Shown here piece after piece: positions 1 to 7,784 of a DNA stretch of 41,508 nt; the first letter of the stretch is position 1, and each line of letters opens with the position of its first letter. The notes under the pieces are model-generated. The model saw nothing but the letters and a program-made list of their open reading frames with translations. It did no database searches and was not told the DNA's origin. The translations under genes and the position numbers were made by a program. The DNA comes from SHLQ01 sp964562985 (GTDB lineage Bacteria; Actinomycetota; Acidimicrobiia; Acidimicrobiales; SHLQ01). The stretch spans positions 1 through 41,508 of the forward strand of contig CAZLWE010000026.1 of NCBI GenBank assembly GCA_964562985.1, written 5' to 3'.

Positions 1-4
1 GCCA

Positions 5-55
5 ATTATTCGCCGCAATCGCACATTCGCCTTCGGCTCGGTGTGCTCTGCGGAT
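5..55 (+). repeat. Structured intergenic repeat, copy 1
   Basis: This 51-base element matches 13711-13761 at 49 of 51 positions. It can fold with an outer stem CCGCA (13-17) with TGCGG (49-53) and an inner stem GCACA (21-25) with TGTGC (42-46). The only two differences from the other copy, at 30 and 36, exchange a C-G pair for a G-C pair in the small apical stem, so the fold is kept. It ends about 88 bases before the first gene. No coding function is seen in 1-142. Confidence 0.75.
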
Positions 56-142
56 GAGTGGTTGCCCGCGCTCGCCTTTACCTGTGCTTGATATGGGGGC
101 AGATAGGCTTCTGTTCTGAGTGGCGGTTGATGTTGTGAGCCC

Positions 143-1960
143 TTGGGCGAGCAACTCGCTGGAACGCGAAGCGTTCCCGCCGATAGGAACTTCGTGGGTC
201 TTGATGCCTGGATAACGGTTGGCGCGCTTGTCGTCATGGTTGCCGCTTTGGTGACCGGACGACTGTCGCCTCCAGCTGCAGTGATTGGTACGTCCGCCGC
301 GCTGTTCGTGCTTGGGGTTACCAATGCACAGCAAGCGTTCTCGGGGTTTGCTAACACGGCACCGATCACCGTCGCAGCGCTCTACGTGATTGCGGGCGCT
401 ATCGACCGTACCGGCGCACTCGCACCGATCGTTTCAAAGCTGCTCAACGAGCCGGGGAACATCCGCAAGGACCTGGCCAAACTCCTGGTTCCCTCGGCGG
501 TTGGTAGTGCGTTCCTCGCGAACACGCCGATCGTGGCCATGCTGACTCCTGCGGTAACCCGCTGGGCGGACGGCAAGGGACGTTCGGCGAGTTCATTCTT
601 GATCCCGCTCTCCTACGCAACCATTCTCGGTGGAGCACTTACCGCAATTGGTACCTCGACCAACCTGGTTGCGTCCGGTCTCCTCGAGAGCGTCGGTGAA
701 GAACCCCTCGGGCTCTTCGAACTTGCCACGATTGGATTGCCGCTACTGATCATCGGCTTGGTGGTCATCTTGATTTGTGCACCGTTCCTCCCGAAGCGTC
801 GGCGTCCAGCAGAGCCAGCTGCGGATGGCAATCGCTCCTTTACGGTCGCAATGAGTGTCGACGACGATGGCGCCCTCGATGGTGTTTCAGTCACCGAAGC
901 AGGCCTTCGACACCTCGATGGGCTGTACCTCACACAGATCGACCGACCTGAGCAGACGATTGCTCCCGTGCTGCCAAATCAAGTTATTCGAGGTGGCGAC
1001 CAACTCACGTTTGCTGGCCAAGTCGACCAGGTCGTCGCTTTGCAGAAGTTCTCGGGACTCTCGCTGGCCAACGGCGTCGCGTCGAAAGCGCTTGGCAACC
1101 CGGCAAGTACTGGCTACTACGAACTTGTCATTGGTCCGAGCTCGCCGGTTGTCGGACAAACCGCGGTCGAAGTTGGCTTTCGTCAGCGTTACGACGCGGC
1201 GATCCTTGCGGTGCACCGGAGCGGCGAACTCGTCGACGGGCAACCGGGCGCGGTTCGCTTTCGCGCCGGCGATACCTTGTTGGTGGTCGCACCTCGTACG
1301 TTCCGCCAGCGCTGGCGAAACACTGGCGAGTTCCTATTGATCTCACGCCTCGATGCAGAGATCCCCGTTGCGGACCGTAGCCGCCCTCTTGCGCTCCTCG
1401 CCTTAGCGATCGCCGTTGGGCTACCCCTATTCGGTCTCCTTCCGATCACTCGCTCGACGATCTTGGCGGCGATTTTGATTGTGGTATTCGGGATTCTGCG
1501 GCCTCGAGAAGCCCGCGATGCGGTCGACGTAAACGTTGTGCTCATGATCGGCGGAGCGTTCGGCCTGGGGGCGGCGGTATCGGAAACCGGCCTGGATCAA
1601 CGAGTTACCGGTGCCCTACTCGACAGTTTCGGAACCTTTGGAACGGTCGGAGCGATCGTCGGCTTGTTGATTACGACCATGCTTCTCACCGAGCTCATCA
1701 CGAACGCGGCAGCAGTGGTTCTGGCATTTCCCATAGCTATAGACGTCGCCGAACAGACCGGCCTTGACCCACGACTGTTGGTGATCGGAATCGCGGTCGC
1801 CGGATCCGCTTCCTTCCTCACTCCGGTCGGGTATCAAACGAACATGATGGTCTATGGACCTGGCGGCTACCGGTTCAGCGATTATCTGCGAATCGGCGTG
1901 CCGCTTTCGCTCGTAACCATCACCGTGATCAGCACGATTGTGGCCGCTTCGGCCGGCTAG
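143..1960 (+). CDS. SLC13/DASS-family permease with two internal TrkA-C-like domains
   Basis: Predicted inner-membrane anion symporter of about 605 residues. Two membrane halves flank a soluble insert at about residues 230-420. The insert reads as two TrkA-C (RCK-C) like domains, as in SLC13-type permeases linked to sulfate or dicarboxylate uptake. The helical hairpins carry the family's Asn-Thr-type motifs: GTSTNLVASGLL near residue 172 and TPVGYQTNMMVYGPGGY near 567. The substrate cannot be read from sequence, but sulfate would suit the two sulfotransferases nearby (inference). The start is a TTG with no strong ribosome site; an in-frame GTG at 194 is an alternative. It converges on the hydrolase gene that ends 23 bases further on. 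Confidence 0.85.
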   Translation: MGEQLAGTRSVPADRNFVGLDAWITVGALVVMVAALVTGRLSPPAAVIGTSAALFVLGVTNAQQAFSGFANTAPITVAALYVIAGAIDRTGALAPIVSKLLNEPGNIRKDLAKLLVPSAVGSAFLANTPIVAMLTPAVTRWADGKGRSASSFLIPLSYATILGGALTAIGTSTNLVASGLLESVGEEPLGLFELATIGLPLLIIGLVVILICAPFLPKRRRPAEPAADGNRSFTVAMSVDDDGALDGVSVTEAGLRHLDGLYLTQIDRPEQTIAPVLPNQVIRGGDQLTFAGQVDQVVALQKFSGLSLANGVASKALGNPASTGYYELVIGPSSPVVGQTAVEVGFRQRYDAAILAVHRSGELVDGQPGAVRFRAGDTLLVVAPRTFRQRWRNTGEFLLISRLDAEIPVADRSRPLALLALAIAVGLPLFGLLPITRSTILAAILIVVFGILRPREARDAVDVNVVLMIGGAFGLGAAVSETGLDQRVTGALLDSFGTFGTVGAIVGLLITTMLLTELITNAAAVVLAFPIAIDVAEQTGLDPRLLVIGIAVAGSASFLTPVGYQTNMMVYGPGGYRFSDYLRIGVPLSLVTITVISTIVAASAG

Positions 1961-1982
1961 TCCTGTCGCTCGCCGGCTGCGC

Positions 1983-3900
1983 TTAGGAGCGCACCGTCTC
2001 GCAAACCGTCCGGTCGATCGCCTCGCCACCGTTGCAGGTGTCGCCTCCGTTGCCACCCAACAAGACGTCTTGGTGGCGACCGCCGAACAGCCGGTCAGCG
2101 GCATCGCCGCCGCGGAGGTCGTCAGCGCCTTGCCCACCGTTTAGACGGTCAGCGCCCTTGCCGCCGATCAAGGTGTCAGGTCCCGTTTGTCCACGTAGGA
2201 GATCGGGACCCGCGTTGCCAGCGAGGACATCGGATCCGCTACCGCCGTATAGCTCGTCGGCGCCAGCACCGCCGCAGATCACATCGTTGCCCTGCAAACC
2301 GGTGATGGTGTCATCGCCACCGAGGCCGTGGATGACATCGGCTTGAGGAGTGCCTTCGATGATATCGTCACCGCTGGTTCCAACGATTGTGGCGATGCGG
2401 CCCGAGCAGCGAACCGCCCCTTCAACCTTGTCGACGACCGGTGTCGCCGCCTTCACAGGCTCTCGGACTGGTTGAGGTCGTGGTGTAGGAGCCACCGTGG
2501 TTTGCGGTGCTGCCGGTTGCGGAGCGGCCGTGGTTGGGGTAACGACCGGTGCAGGCGCTCGAGTCGTCGTAGTCACCGGAGCGCGGGTGGTGGGAGCAGC
2601 GGTCGGACGAGTGGTGGNNNNNNNNNNNNNNNNNNNNNNNNNNNNNNNNNNNNNNNNNNNNNNNNNNNNNNNNNNNNNNNNNNNNNNNNNNNNNNNNNNN
2701 NNNNNNNNNNNNNNNNNTTGGAGCTGGAGCCCGAGTGGTGGTTGGAGCTGGAGCCCGAGTGGTGGTTGGAGCTGGAGCCCGAGTGGTGGTTGGAGCGGCG
2801 GTTGCCGGGGGAGCCGTGGGCGGAGGGGCGGTAGTTGGAGGACTGGTAGGCGCGGGAGCAGGGGAGACAGGGGTAGCTCCAAAGCGCAGGGGGGCCTGGA
2901 AGAACGGATCCTGAGCGAGTCGCTGGGCAGCGGAGAAGGAACTTGACGAAGAATCCATCCACCATTGGCAGTTAGGCCAGCCGTCTTGGACGCCGTCATC
3001 GTGGAACCACATGACAGCTGCGATTCGGTCTCGGTGGACTCCGGTCGAAAGGGTATTTCGAGCCTCGTCAATCCATTGTGCCTTACGGTCTCCGCCGCCT
3101 TCAGCAGAGCTCACCTCACCGATGATCAGCGGAATGTTGGGGTGACGACTCGACCAGTTCAAGAATGGTTGCAGGAGCTCCTCGAGCGAGCGCCATGGGT
3201 CGGTACTGTTTCCTCGGCAGTTGTTCCAGTTGTAGACGTCGGCGCCAATGAAGTCGACGTAGTTGGTCCCTGGGAACCACAGCTCGGCGCGGCGGCGATC
3301 ATTTGGATTGAAGTTTCCGACGTTGAATGCCCAATCCGTCATTACCCAGCCGAATTCGACGTTGGAGGCGCCCTCCGCCCGGAAGACGTCTACAAGCTTT
3401 CGGAACGCGCCTTGAAATTCGCGACTCGTACCGAACTTCGTGTTGTCACCCGCCTCGGGTTCATGATGGAAGATCACCATCATGTTGTCGTTGTATCGGC
3501 GGGCACCGCTCGCGAGCTCTTGCATCTCCTGATAGAGGCGTGAACCTGGTTGCGCATTGGCGATGTCTCGCCACGGAATGATCGTGCCGTTGTTGCGCTG
3601 GGGTTTTATGGAAACTGCGAGGTCGCGGCCCCCATCTCGTGCCCATCGGTGGAACCGCCTATCTTCGCCAAGGTTGTCCTCCCATTGACTGAACCCGCGA
3701 ACGAGTGGCAGTTGGGCACCAAGGCGCTGTTCGAGTCGTTCAAAGGCGGAGATTTCGTTCTGGCCGCTTCTCGTTTCGACCCAAGCACCGAAACTCGTGC
3801 CGTTCGACAATGCGTCGGCCGTTGATTTGCTATCAAAGACAAGCCAACCCGCAATCGAGAATGCGACGAATACCGCAATCGGAAGAACGTATTTGCGCAT
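1983..3900 (-). CDS. Secreted GH26-like glycoside hydrolase with Thr/Pro linker and RTX-like repeats (contains assembly gap)
   Basis: The N terminus has a Sec-type signal or anchor helix (residues 3-23). A GH26 beta-mannanase-like domain follows (about 40-340), with a probable acid/base Glu in VIFHHEPEAGD and a probable nucleophile Glu in PLIIGEVSS. Then come a linker of repeated TTTRAPAP units, the N gap, more Thr/Pro/Ala linker, and about eleven glycine/aspartate nonapeptides of the RTX calcium-binding type, such as GGAGADELY and GGSGSDVLA. The two sides of the gap lie in different frames because the 100-N filler is not the true length; I read this as one gene, not a frameshift. GAGG lies 10 bases before the ATG, inside the palindrome GAGGTACCTC. 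Likely role: binding and cutting a mannan-like or self-made polysaccharide outside the cell. The substrate is inferred. Confidence 0.8.
2618..2717. other. Assembly gap of 100 N inside a tandem repeat
   Basis: Exactly 100 N, the customary filler for a gap of unknown size. It sits where a 24-base tandem repeat begins, so a collapsed repeat is the likely cause. The reading frame of the surrounding gene does not carry across the filler. Confidence 0.95.
2718..2789 (-). repeat. 24-bp tandem repeat coding TTTRAPAP units
   Basis: Three consecutive 24-base units abut the gap (2718-2741, 2742-2765, 2766-2789) and a partial unit follows. On the minus strand each codes eight linker residues, TTTRAPAP. 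The true copy number is unknown because the array runs into the gap. Confidence 0.9.
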
Positions 3901-3966
3901 TGCTGAGGTACCTCACGGTTGACAACACCCGCCCATCTAGCAGGTGTTCAAGTTCCGTCGGTAATA

Positions 3967-4026
3967 TTACAACCCTGTGTAGTGAGTTACAAACATGTGA
4001 AGCACATTACAACGCAATGTAGGCAA
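3967..4026. promoter_or_regulatory. Three 20-bp direct repeats upstream of the GH26/RTX gene
   Basis: TTACAA occurs at 3967, 3987 and 4007, exactly 20 bases apart. The units share TTACAA-N5-TG-N-AG. A perfect palindrome GTAATATTAC (3961-3970) overlaps the first unit. The array lies 67-126 bases upstream of the start at 3900, and two helical turns of spacing suit cooperative binding of a regulator on one DNA face. The regulator is unknown. Confidence 0.55.
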
Positions 4027-4027
4027 A

Positions 4028-5215
4028 TCAAGGGTTTAGGTAGTCAGAGCGCGCGAAATCTATCCACGCGTCATACGTCTGGAGGGTCGTATCGACCCGC
4101 CAGTCGGCGTGTCCGAACTCTCGGAAGTCTTTGTCGAAGTACACGACAGCGTCGATCTCGGGGAGGTCGTTTTCCAAGATCCCAGGGAGGCTGCGCAGCC
4201 ATTCGGCCTTGGCGCCGGCCTCACCTTCATTTGAACCGGTTTCGCCGATCACGATGGGTTTGCCTCTCGGGGCAGCCCATTCGACGAAGTCGCCAAAGAT
4301 GCGGTCGAAAGTGATCCATTCAGGGGAGGTGGTGGTATCGGCCCAGTTGTAGCCATCTGCGCATAGCCAGTCGACGTGGTCATCTCCGGGGTACCACGGA
4401 TCGGGATCTCCGCCTTCCCAGAAGAGAAACTCATTTGGGCACCAGACGAACTCGGCGTTGGTTGCGCCAACCTCGTCAAAGATCGAGCGGACATGGAGCC
4501 AGGCGCTCACAAAGTCTTGCGGTGAGTGAACTATCTCTGTGCGGCGGCGTCCGTCCATCTCCCAGAACCAGCGCAACATGACCGGCTCGCCGAGATCCCG
4601 TACCGATGTGGCCTGTTGTGTTATCCAAGCGTCGTGCACGCCGTTTTGGATCTCGATGGTGTCAGTGCCATTCCACGAGATCATGAGAATCCTTCCAGCC
4701 GCAAGGTGAAAGAGGTCGTCCTCGGTTGGAATCGCCGTATCCCACGAATGGAAGACGTGGCCGATGTCCAGCTGGCGATTGGCGTCGGCTTCGAGTTGGT
4801 TGAATCGAGGCGCTCGCTCGGCTCGGCTGAGCCCGGTGGAGACCCCGAGTAGCGCACCCTCTAGGTCAGCGTCTATGCCCGAAAGCCGATTCTCTCGAAA
4901 GGTTGGAATGAACTCCGTCGTGGTCGGAGCCTCGGTAGGCGATGTTGTTGATTCTGCAGTCGATGAGGAAGCTGTGCTGTTCAATTCTGTTGTACTTGCA
5001 TCTGACGTGGACGAGTCAGCCGTCGTCGAGTCTGTGGACGGTGCTGTCGTGGCCTCTGGCGTAGATGCATCCGCCGAGGTCGAGTCGGTCGTCGCCGCTT
5101 CTGCGGACGACGCGGGCGCGGTAATGCTGTCGGAGGGGCTCGGGGAGCACGCCGCTGCCGTAAGGGCTAGTGCCAGAATTACCGACATCCGCCGGCTAGT
5201 TCTACGGAGTTGCAT
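4028..5215 (-). CDS. GH26-like glycoside hydrolase lipoprotein
   Basis: A predicted exported lipoprotein of about 395 residues. The N terminus is basic, then hydrophobic, then a lipobox-like LTAAAC with the Cys near residue 23. A Ser/Thr/Ala/Asp-rich linker follows to about residue 105, then a GH26-like barrel. The probable acid/base Glu is in LRWFWEMDG and the probable nucleophile in PIVIGETGS; both fit the family pattern. I chose the ATG at 5215 because GAGG lies upstream at good spacing and the basic signal begins there; an upstream ATG at 5233 adds six residues. It shares strand and fold with the RTX-bearing hydrolase downstream, 127 bases away. Anchored on the cell surface, it could trim or release the polysaccharide made by the operon next door (inference). 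Confidence 0.8.
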   Translation of the reverse strand: MQLRRTSRRMSVILALALTAAACSPSPSDSITAPASSAEAATTDSTSADASTPEATTAPSTDSTTADSSTSDASTTELNSTASSSTAESTTSPTEAPTTTEFIPTFRENRLSGIDADLEGALLGVSTGLSRAERAPRFNQLEADANRQLDIGHVFHSWDTAIPTEDDLFHLAAGRILMISWNGTDTIEIQNGVHDAWITQQATSVRDLGEPVMLRWFWEMDGRRRTEIVHSPQDFVSAWLHVRSIFDEVGATNAEFVWCPNEFLFWEGGDPDPWYPGDDHVDWLCADGYNWADTTTSPEWITFDRIFGDFVEWAAPRGKPIVIGETGSNEGEAGAKAEWLRSLPGILENDLPEIDAVVYFDKDFREFGHADWRVDTTLQTYDAWIDFARSDYLNP

Positions 5216-5553
5216 TACCCAATCCTCACACATCGGAAGTAGAAGATCTGCGCGCGATCTGTGAAAGAAGCGACAAGCGTAGGCACAAGGCGGGTATCGG
5301 CGCCAAGTAGGCTATGCCTGAGGCATTTAGATTGGAGACGCGACGCTTCGTGATCTTTTCGGCGGGATTGCGACTTTCTGACTCCGGGCGGCGTCTATTT
5401 TGAGACGCGACTTGAGTCAACAGAGTTTGTGGTGACACAGGGAAGGCGTCCACGCGTGGATCGCCTGTCTGTGGTCGAGAGTGACTATTAAGTTGCTCGA
5501 ATGAGTGCCGACATTATTACGAAGCGTTGATCGCCTAATGAGGGTGAGTGAAT
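5216..5553. other. Divergent control region between the GH26 lipoprotein and the polysaccharide operon
   Basis: A 338-base non-coding stretch between divergent genes. It holds a strong inverted repeat (5444-5466) and two copies of GAGACGCGAC (5335-5344 and 5403-5412). The region should contain promoters for both directions, but I cannot name -35/-10 boxes with confidence. Confidence 0.5.
5444..5466. promoter_or_regulatory. Palindrome upstream of the polysaccharide operon
   Basis: A perfect 12-base palindrome TCCACGCGTGGA (5449-5460) is extended by AGGCG on the left and CGCCT on the right with one bulged base. It lies about 88 bases before the first operon start. There is no T-run, so an operator is more likely than a terminator. 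Confidence 0.4.
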
Positions 5554-7290
5554 ATGGATACGAACGACGAAGTTGAACTCGGTAACTACTGGCGAATCTT
5601 TCAGCGCAGCTGGTGGATGATCGCCTTGGCGATGCTCGCGATGACCGCGCTTGCTGTTGCGTTGTTGCCGGGCCAAGAGAGCTTTTTCAGCTCGGATGTG
5701 TCGGTGCTGCTTCGCCCTGGCGCCGCTGACGATGGACCCCAGAACGACCGTGTCAACGAAGACCTCGAAGTCGGTATCGCTACCTCGGGCCTCATCGGTA
5801 CCCGCGTGATCGCAGAAGAGCCCGATATCGACCTGGAAGAATGGAACGAAAACCTCACCGTCGTCTGCTTCGACGGCGGAGATGGCTCGTCCAGCAACTG
5901 CGATAGCCAAATCCTGCAGTTCACCTACGCAGCAGACACCGCTGAAGAGGCGGTTCGCCTCGTCGAGGGTTCCGCGGATGCCTATCTCGAGTTCCGAGTT
6001 GAGCAGGAAACTCGAACGCGCCAGGACGAGATCGATGGGCTCGAGACTCAGCTCCGAGACCTCGCCTTGCTCATCACGAACGAACGAGCCGTTCTCGCTG
6101 CAGCCCAAGAGGCCGCAGATGGTGAAGACACGAGTGAGATCAATGGGATCGAGCGCCGACTTGCGCTTCTCGAGGAAGAAGAGTTCGCAACCCAGCGCGT
6201 ACTCGAAGATGCTGGAGACGTTGCCGAGGTAGGCAACCTTCTTGGTGAGCCATCTACACCCGAAGAGGACGCCACCGGTATCCCCCGTCTCTTCACCCTG
6301 ATCGCAGGAATCTTGATGGGCCTCGTCGTGGGTGCACTGGCAGCTATTCTCACCGATCGTCTCGATCGTCGAATTAGCGGCCCGGTCGAGACCGAACTCG
6401 ACCTCGGTGTTCCGGTGCTTGGCAACATCCCCCGCATTGCCGACGACAACCCGGCCATGGTCACCGCAAGCGGCCGAGAGACCGCAGGCGCAGAAGCCTT
6501 CCGACGCTTGGCAGCTGCTGTTCTTGCGCCGCGGCACGGTTTCGTGGTCGACTCGCTCGTCATAACTGGCGCAACCGACAAGGAAGGTCGTACCACCGCG
6601 GCGATCAACCTGGCTGTCGCAATTTCCCAAACGGGCCGAAACGTCCTCCTCATTGGAGCGGATCGCCGAAACGATGCTCTGGATCGTGTCTTCGGCCTCG
6701 CAGGCCGTTCCGGACTCAGCGATTTCCTCCGCTCCGCCGGCGATCTCGATGCAGCCCGCACCGCAATCGACAACGCCGAACAACGCCTCGGGCTCACGAT
6801 CTTGCCAACCGGCAGTGGCGCGCCGACGCCGATTGCCAACAACTCGGTTGCAGCGCTCTTGGCCATTGCACAGGAACGCAACATGATCGTCGTGTTCGAC
6901 GCTCCGCCAGCGCTCACCAACGCCGAGGGTCTGCAGTTGGCAGCGATTGTCGATGCTGTCTACATCGTTTCTGCAGTCGGCCGCACCAAACGCAGCGAGC
7001 TTCGAGATCTCCGCATCCAGTTGGAAAACGTCCAAGCGGATGTGGCAGGTGCGCTGCTCAACCGCACAAGCCGCCTCAACATTCTGCCGACCGGCAGCGC
7101 CGATGTCGGTTCAGTCGTCATTCCCTCCGGCGTTGCTGGTGGGGACTCATGGCAACAACGCGAAGGCATGGCTTCGGTCCACAAGTTGGACTCCGACCCG
7201 GCCCCACCCGCTCGTATGTCCGTCGTCTCTGACGAAGAGGAAGCGACGATCATCTCTGAGCAGCCAATTGAACCAGGAGATGTTGGATAA
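5554..7290 (+). CDS. Wzz/BY-kinase-like polysaccharide co-polymerase with degenerate ATPase motifs
   Basis: Chain-length regulator of capsule or exopolysaccharide assembly, about 578 residues. A Wzz domain with two membrane helices (about 17-37 and 250-272) encloses an extracytoplasmic part with acidic coiled coil. The cytoplasmic half resembles a CpsD/Wzc tyrosine-kinase ATPase, but its key residues have changed. Walker A reads TGATDKEGRTT with Arg346 where Lys is expected. Walker A' reads LLIGADRR with Gly368 for the first Asp. Walker B (VVFDAPP, Asp449) is kept. No C-terminal tyrosine cluster is present. It may be a kinase-dead scaffold. ATG 5554 is preferred to GTG 5548 because AGGG sits nine bases before it. 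First gene of a tightly packed operon. Confidence 0.85.
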   Translation: MDTNDEVELGNYWRIFQRSWWMIALAMLAMTALAVALLPGQESFFSSDVSVLLRPGAADDGPQNDRVNEDLEVGIATSGLIGTRVIAEEPDIDLEEWNENLTVVCFDGGDGSSSNCDSQILQFTYAADTAEEAVRLVEGSADAYLEFRVEQETRTRQDEIDGLETQLRDLALLITNERAVLAAAQEAADGEDTSEINGIERRLALLEEEEFATQRVLEDAGDVAEVGNLLGEPSTPEEDATGIPRLFTLIAGILMGLVVGALAAILTDRLDRRISGPVETELDLGVPVLGNIPRIADDNPAMVTASGRETAGAEAFRRLAAAVLAPRHGFVVDSLVITGATDKEGRTTAAINLAVAISQTGRNVLLIGADRRNDALDRVFGLAGRSGLSDFLRSAGDLDAARTAIDNAEQRLGLTILPTGSGAPTPIANNSVAALLAIAQERNMIVVFDAPPALTNAEGLQLAAIVDAVYIVSAVGRTKRSELRDLRIQLENVQADVAGALLNRTSRLNILPTGSADVGSVVIPSGVAGGDSWQQREGMASVHKLDSDPAPPARMSVVSDEEEATIISEQPIEPGDVG

Positions 7291-7292
7291 CT

Positions 7293-7784
7293 ATGAATTC
7301 GCCCCTCGGAGGAGAGGTAGCGACCGACAAGCCGCTCAACATCGGGCTTGTCGGATCGTCTGGCGGGCACCTAGCGCACCTCCTCATTCTCAAACCGTGG
7401 TGGGAAGATCACGACCGTTTCTGGGTTACGTTCGACATGCCCGACAGTCACGAACTGTTGGAATCCGAGCGATGCGATTGGGCACATTTTCCAACGACTC
7501 GAAACGTACCGAACCTCATTCGCAACTTCGGGTTGGCATGGAAGATCCTTCGCCGGGAGCGTCCTGACGTAATCATCTCGACGGGCGCAGCAGTGGCGTT
7601 TCCGTTCTTTTTGCTCGGACGAATGATGGGTGTCAAGACGGTATTCATTGAGGTGTACGACCGGATCGACAACGCGTCGCTCACGGCACGTCTCTGCGCA
7701 CCACTATCGAATCGTTTTCTGGTCCAGTGGGAAGATCAGCTCGTATTTCATCCAAGAGCGGAACTCATTGGGAGGCTGATGTGA
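7293..7784 (+). CDS. PssD/Alg14-like glycosyltransferase subunit
   Basis: A 163-residue protein of the Alg14/PssD/Cps14F family. These are membrane-associated partners that recruit a separate Alg13-like catalytic subunit to add the second sugar onto a lipid-linked first sugar. The N-terminal GSSGGHLAHL and the central PDVIISTGAAVAFPF are typical. The start is two bases after the previous stop, and the last four bases overlap the start of the next gene, which supplies the expected partner domain. The sugar added is not readable; characterised relatives often transfer glucuronic acid or galactose. Confidence 0.88.
   Translation: MNSPLGGEVATDKPLNIGLVGSSGGHLAHLLILKPWWEDHDRFWVTFDMPDSHELLESERCDWAHFPTTRNVPNLIRNFGLAWKILRRERPDVIISTGAAVAFPFFLLGRMMGVKTVFIEVYDRIDNASLTARLCAPLSNRFLVQWEDQLVFHPRAELIGRLM

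Noticed and set aside
855..1340. Overlapping open frames inside the SLC13 permease gene and similar frames opposite ileS, nrdA and wzt
   Set aside because: They are shadows in high-GC coding sequence, without ribosome sites or recognisable domains.
2422..3071. Two separate overlapping genes at the GH26/RTX locus
   Set aside because: The two frames meet at the 100-N filler; one gene with a gap of wrong length explains both.
7727..7780. TTG start for the fused glycosyltransferase/sulfotransferase
   Set aside because: It lies within the PssD-like gene and adds non-family residues, while GTG 7781 has an ideal ribosome site.
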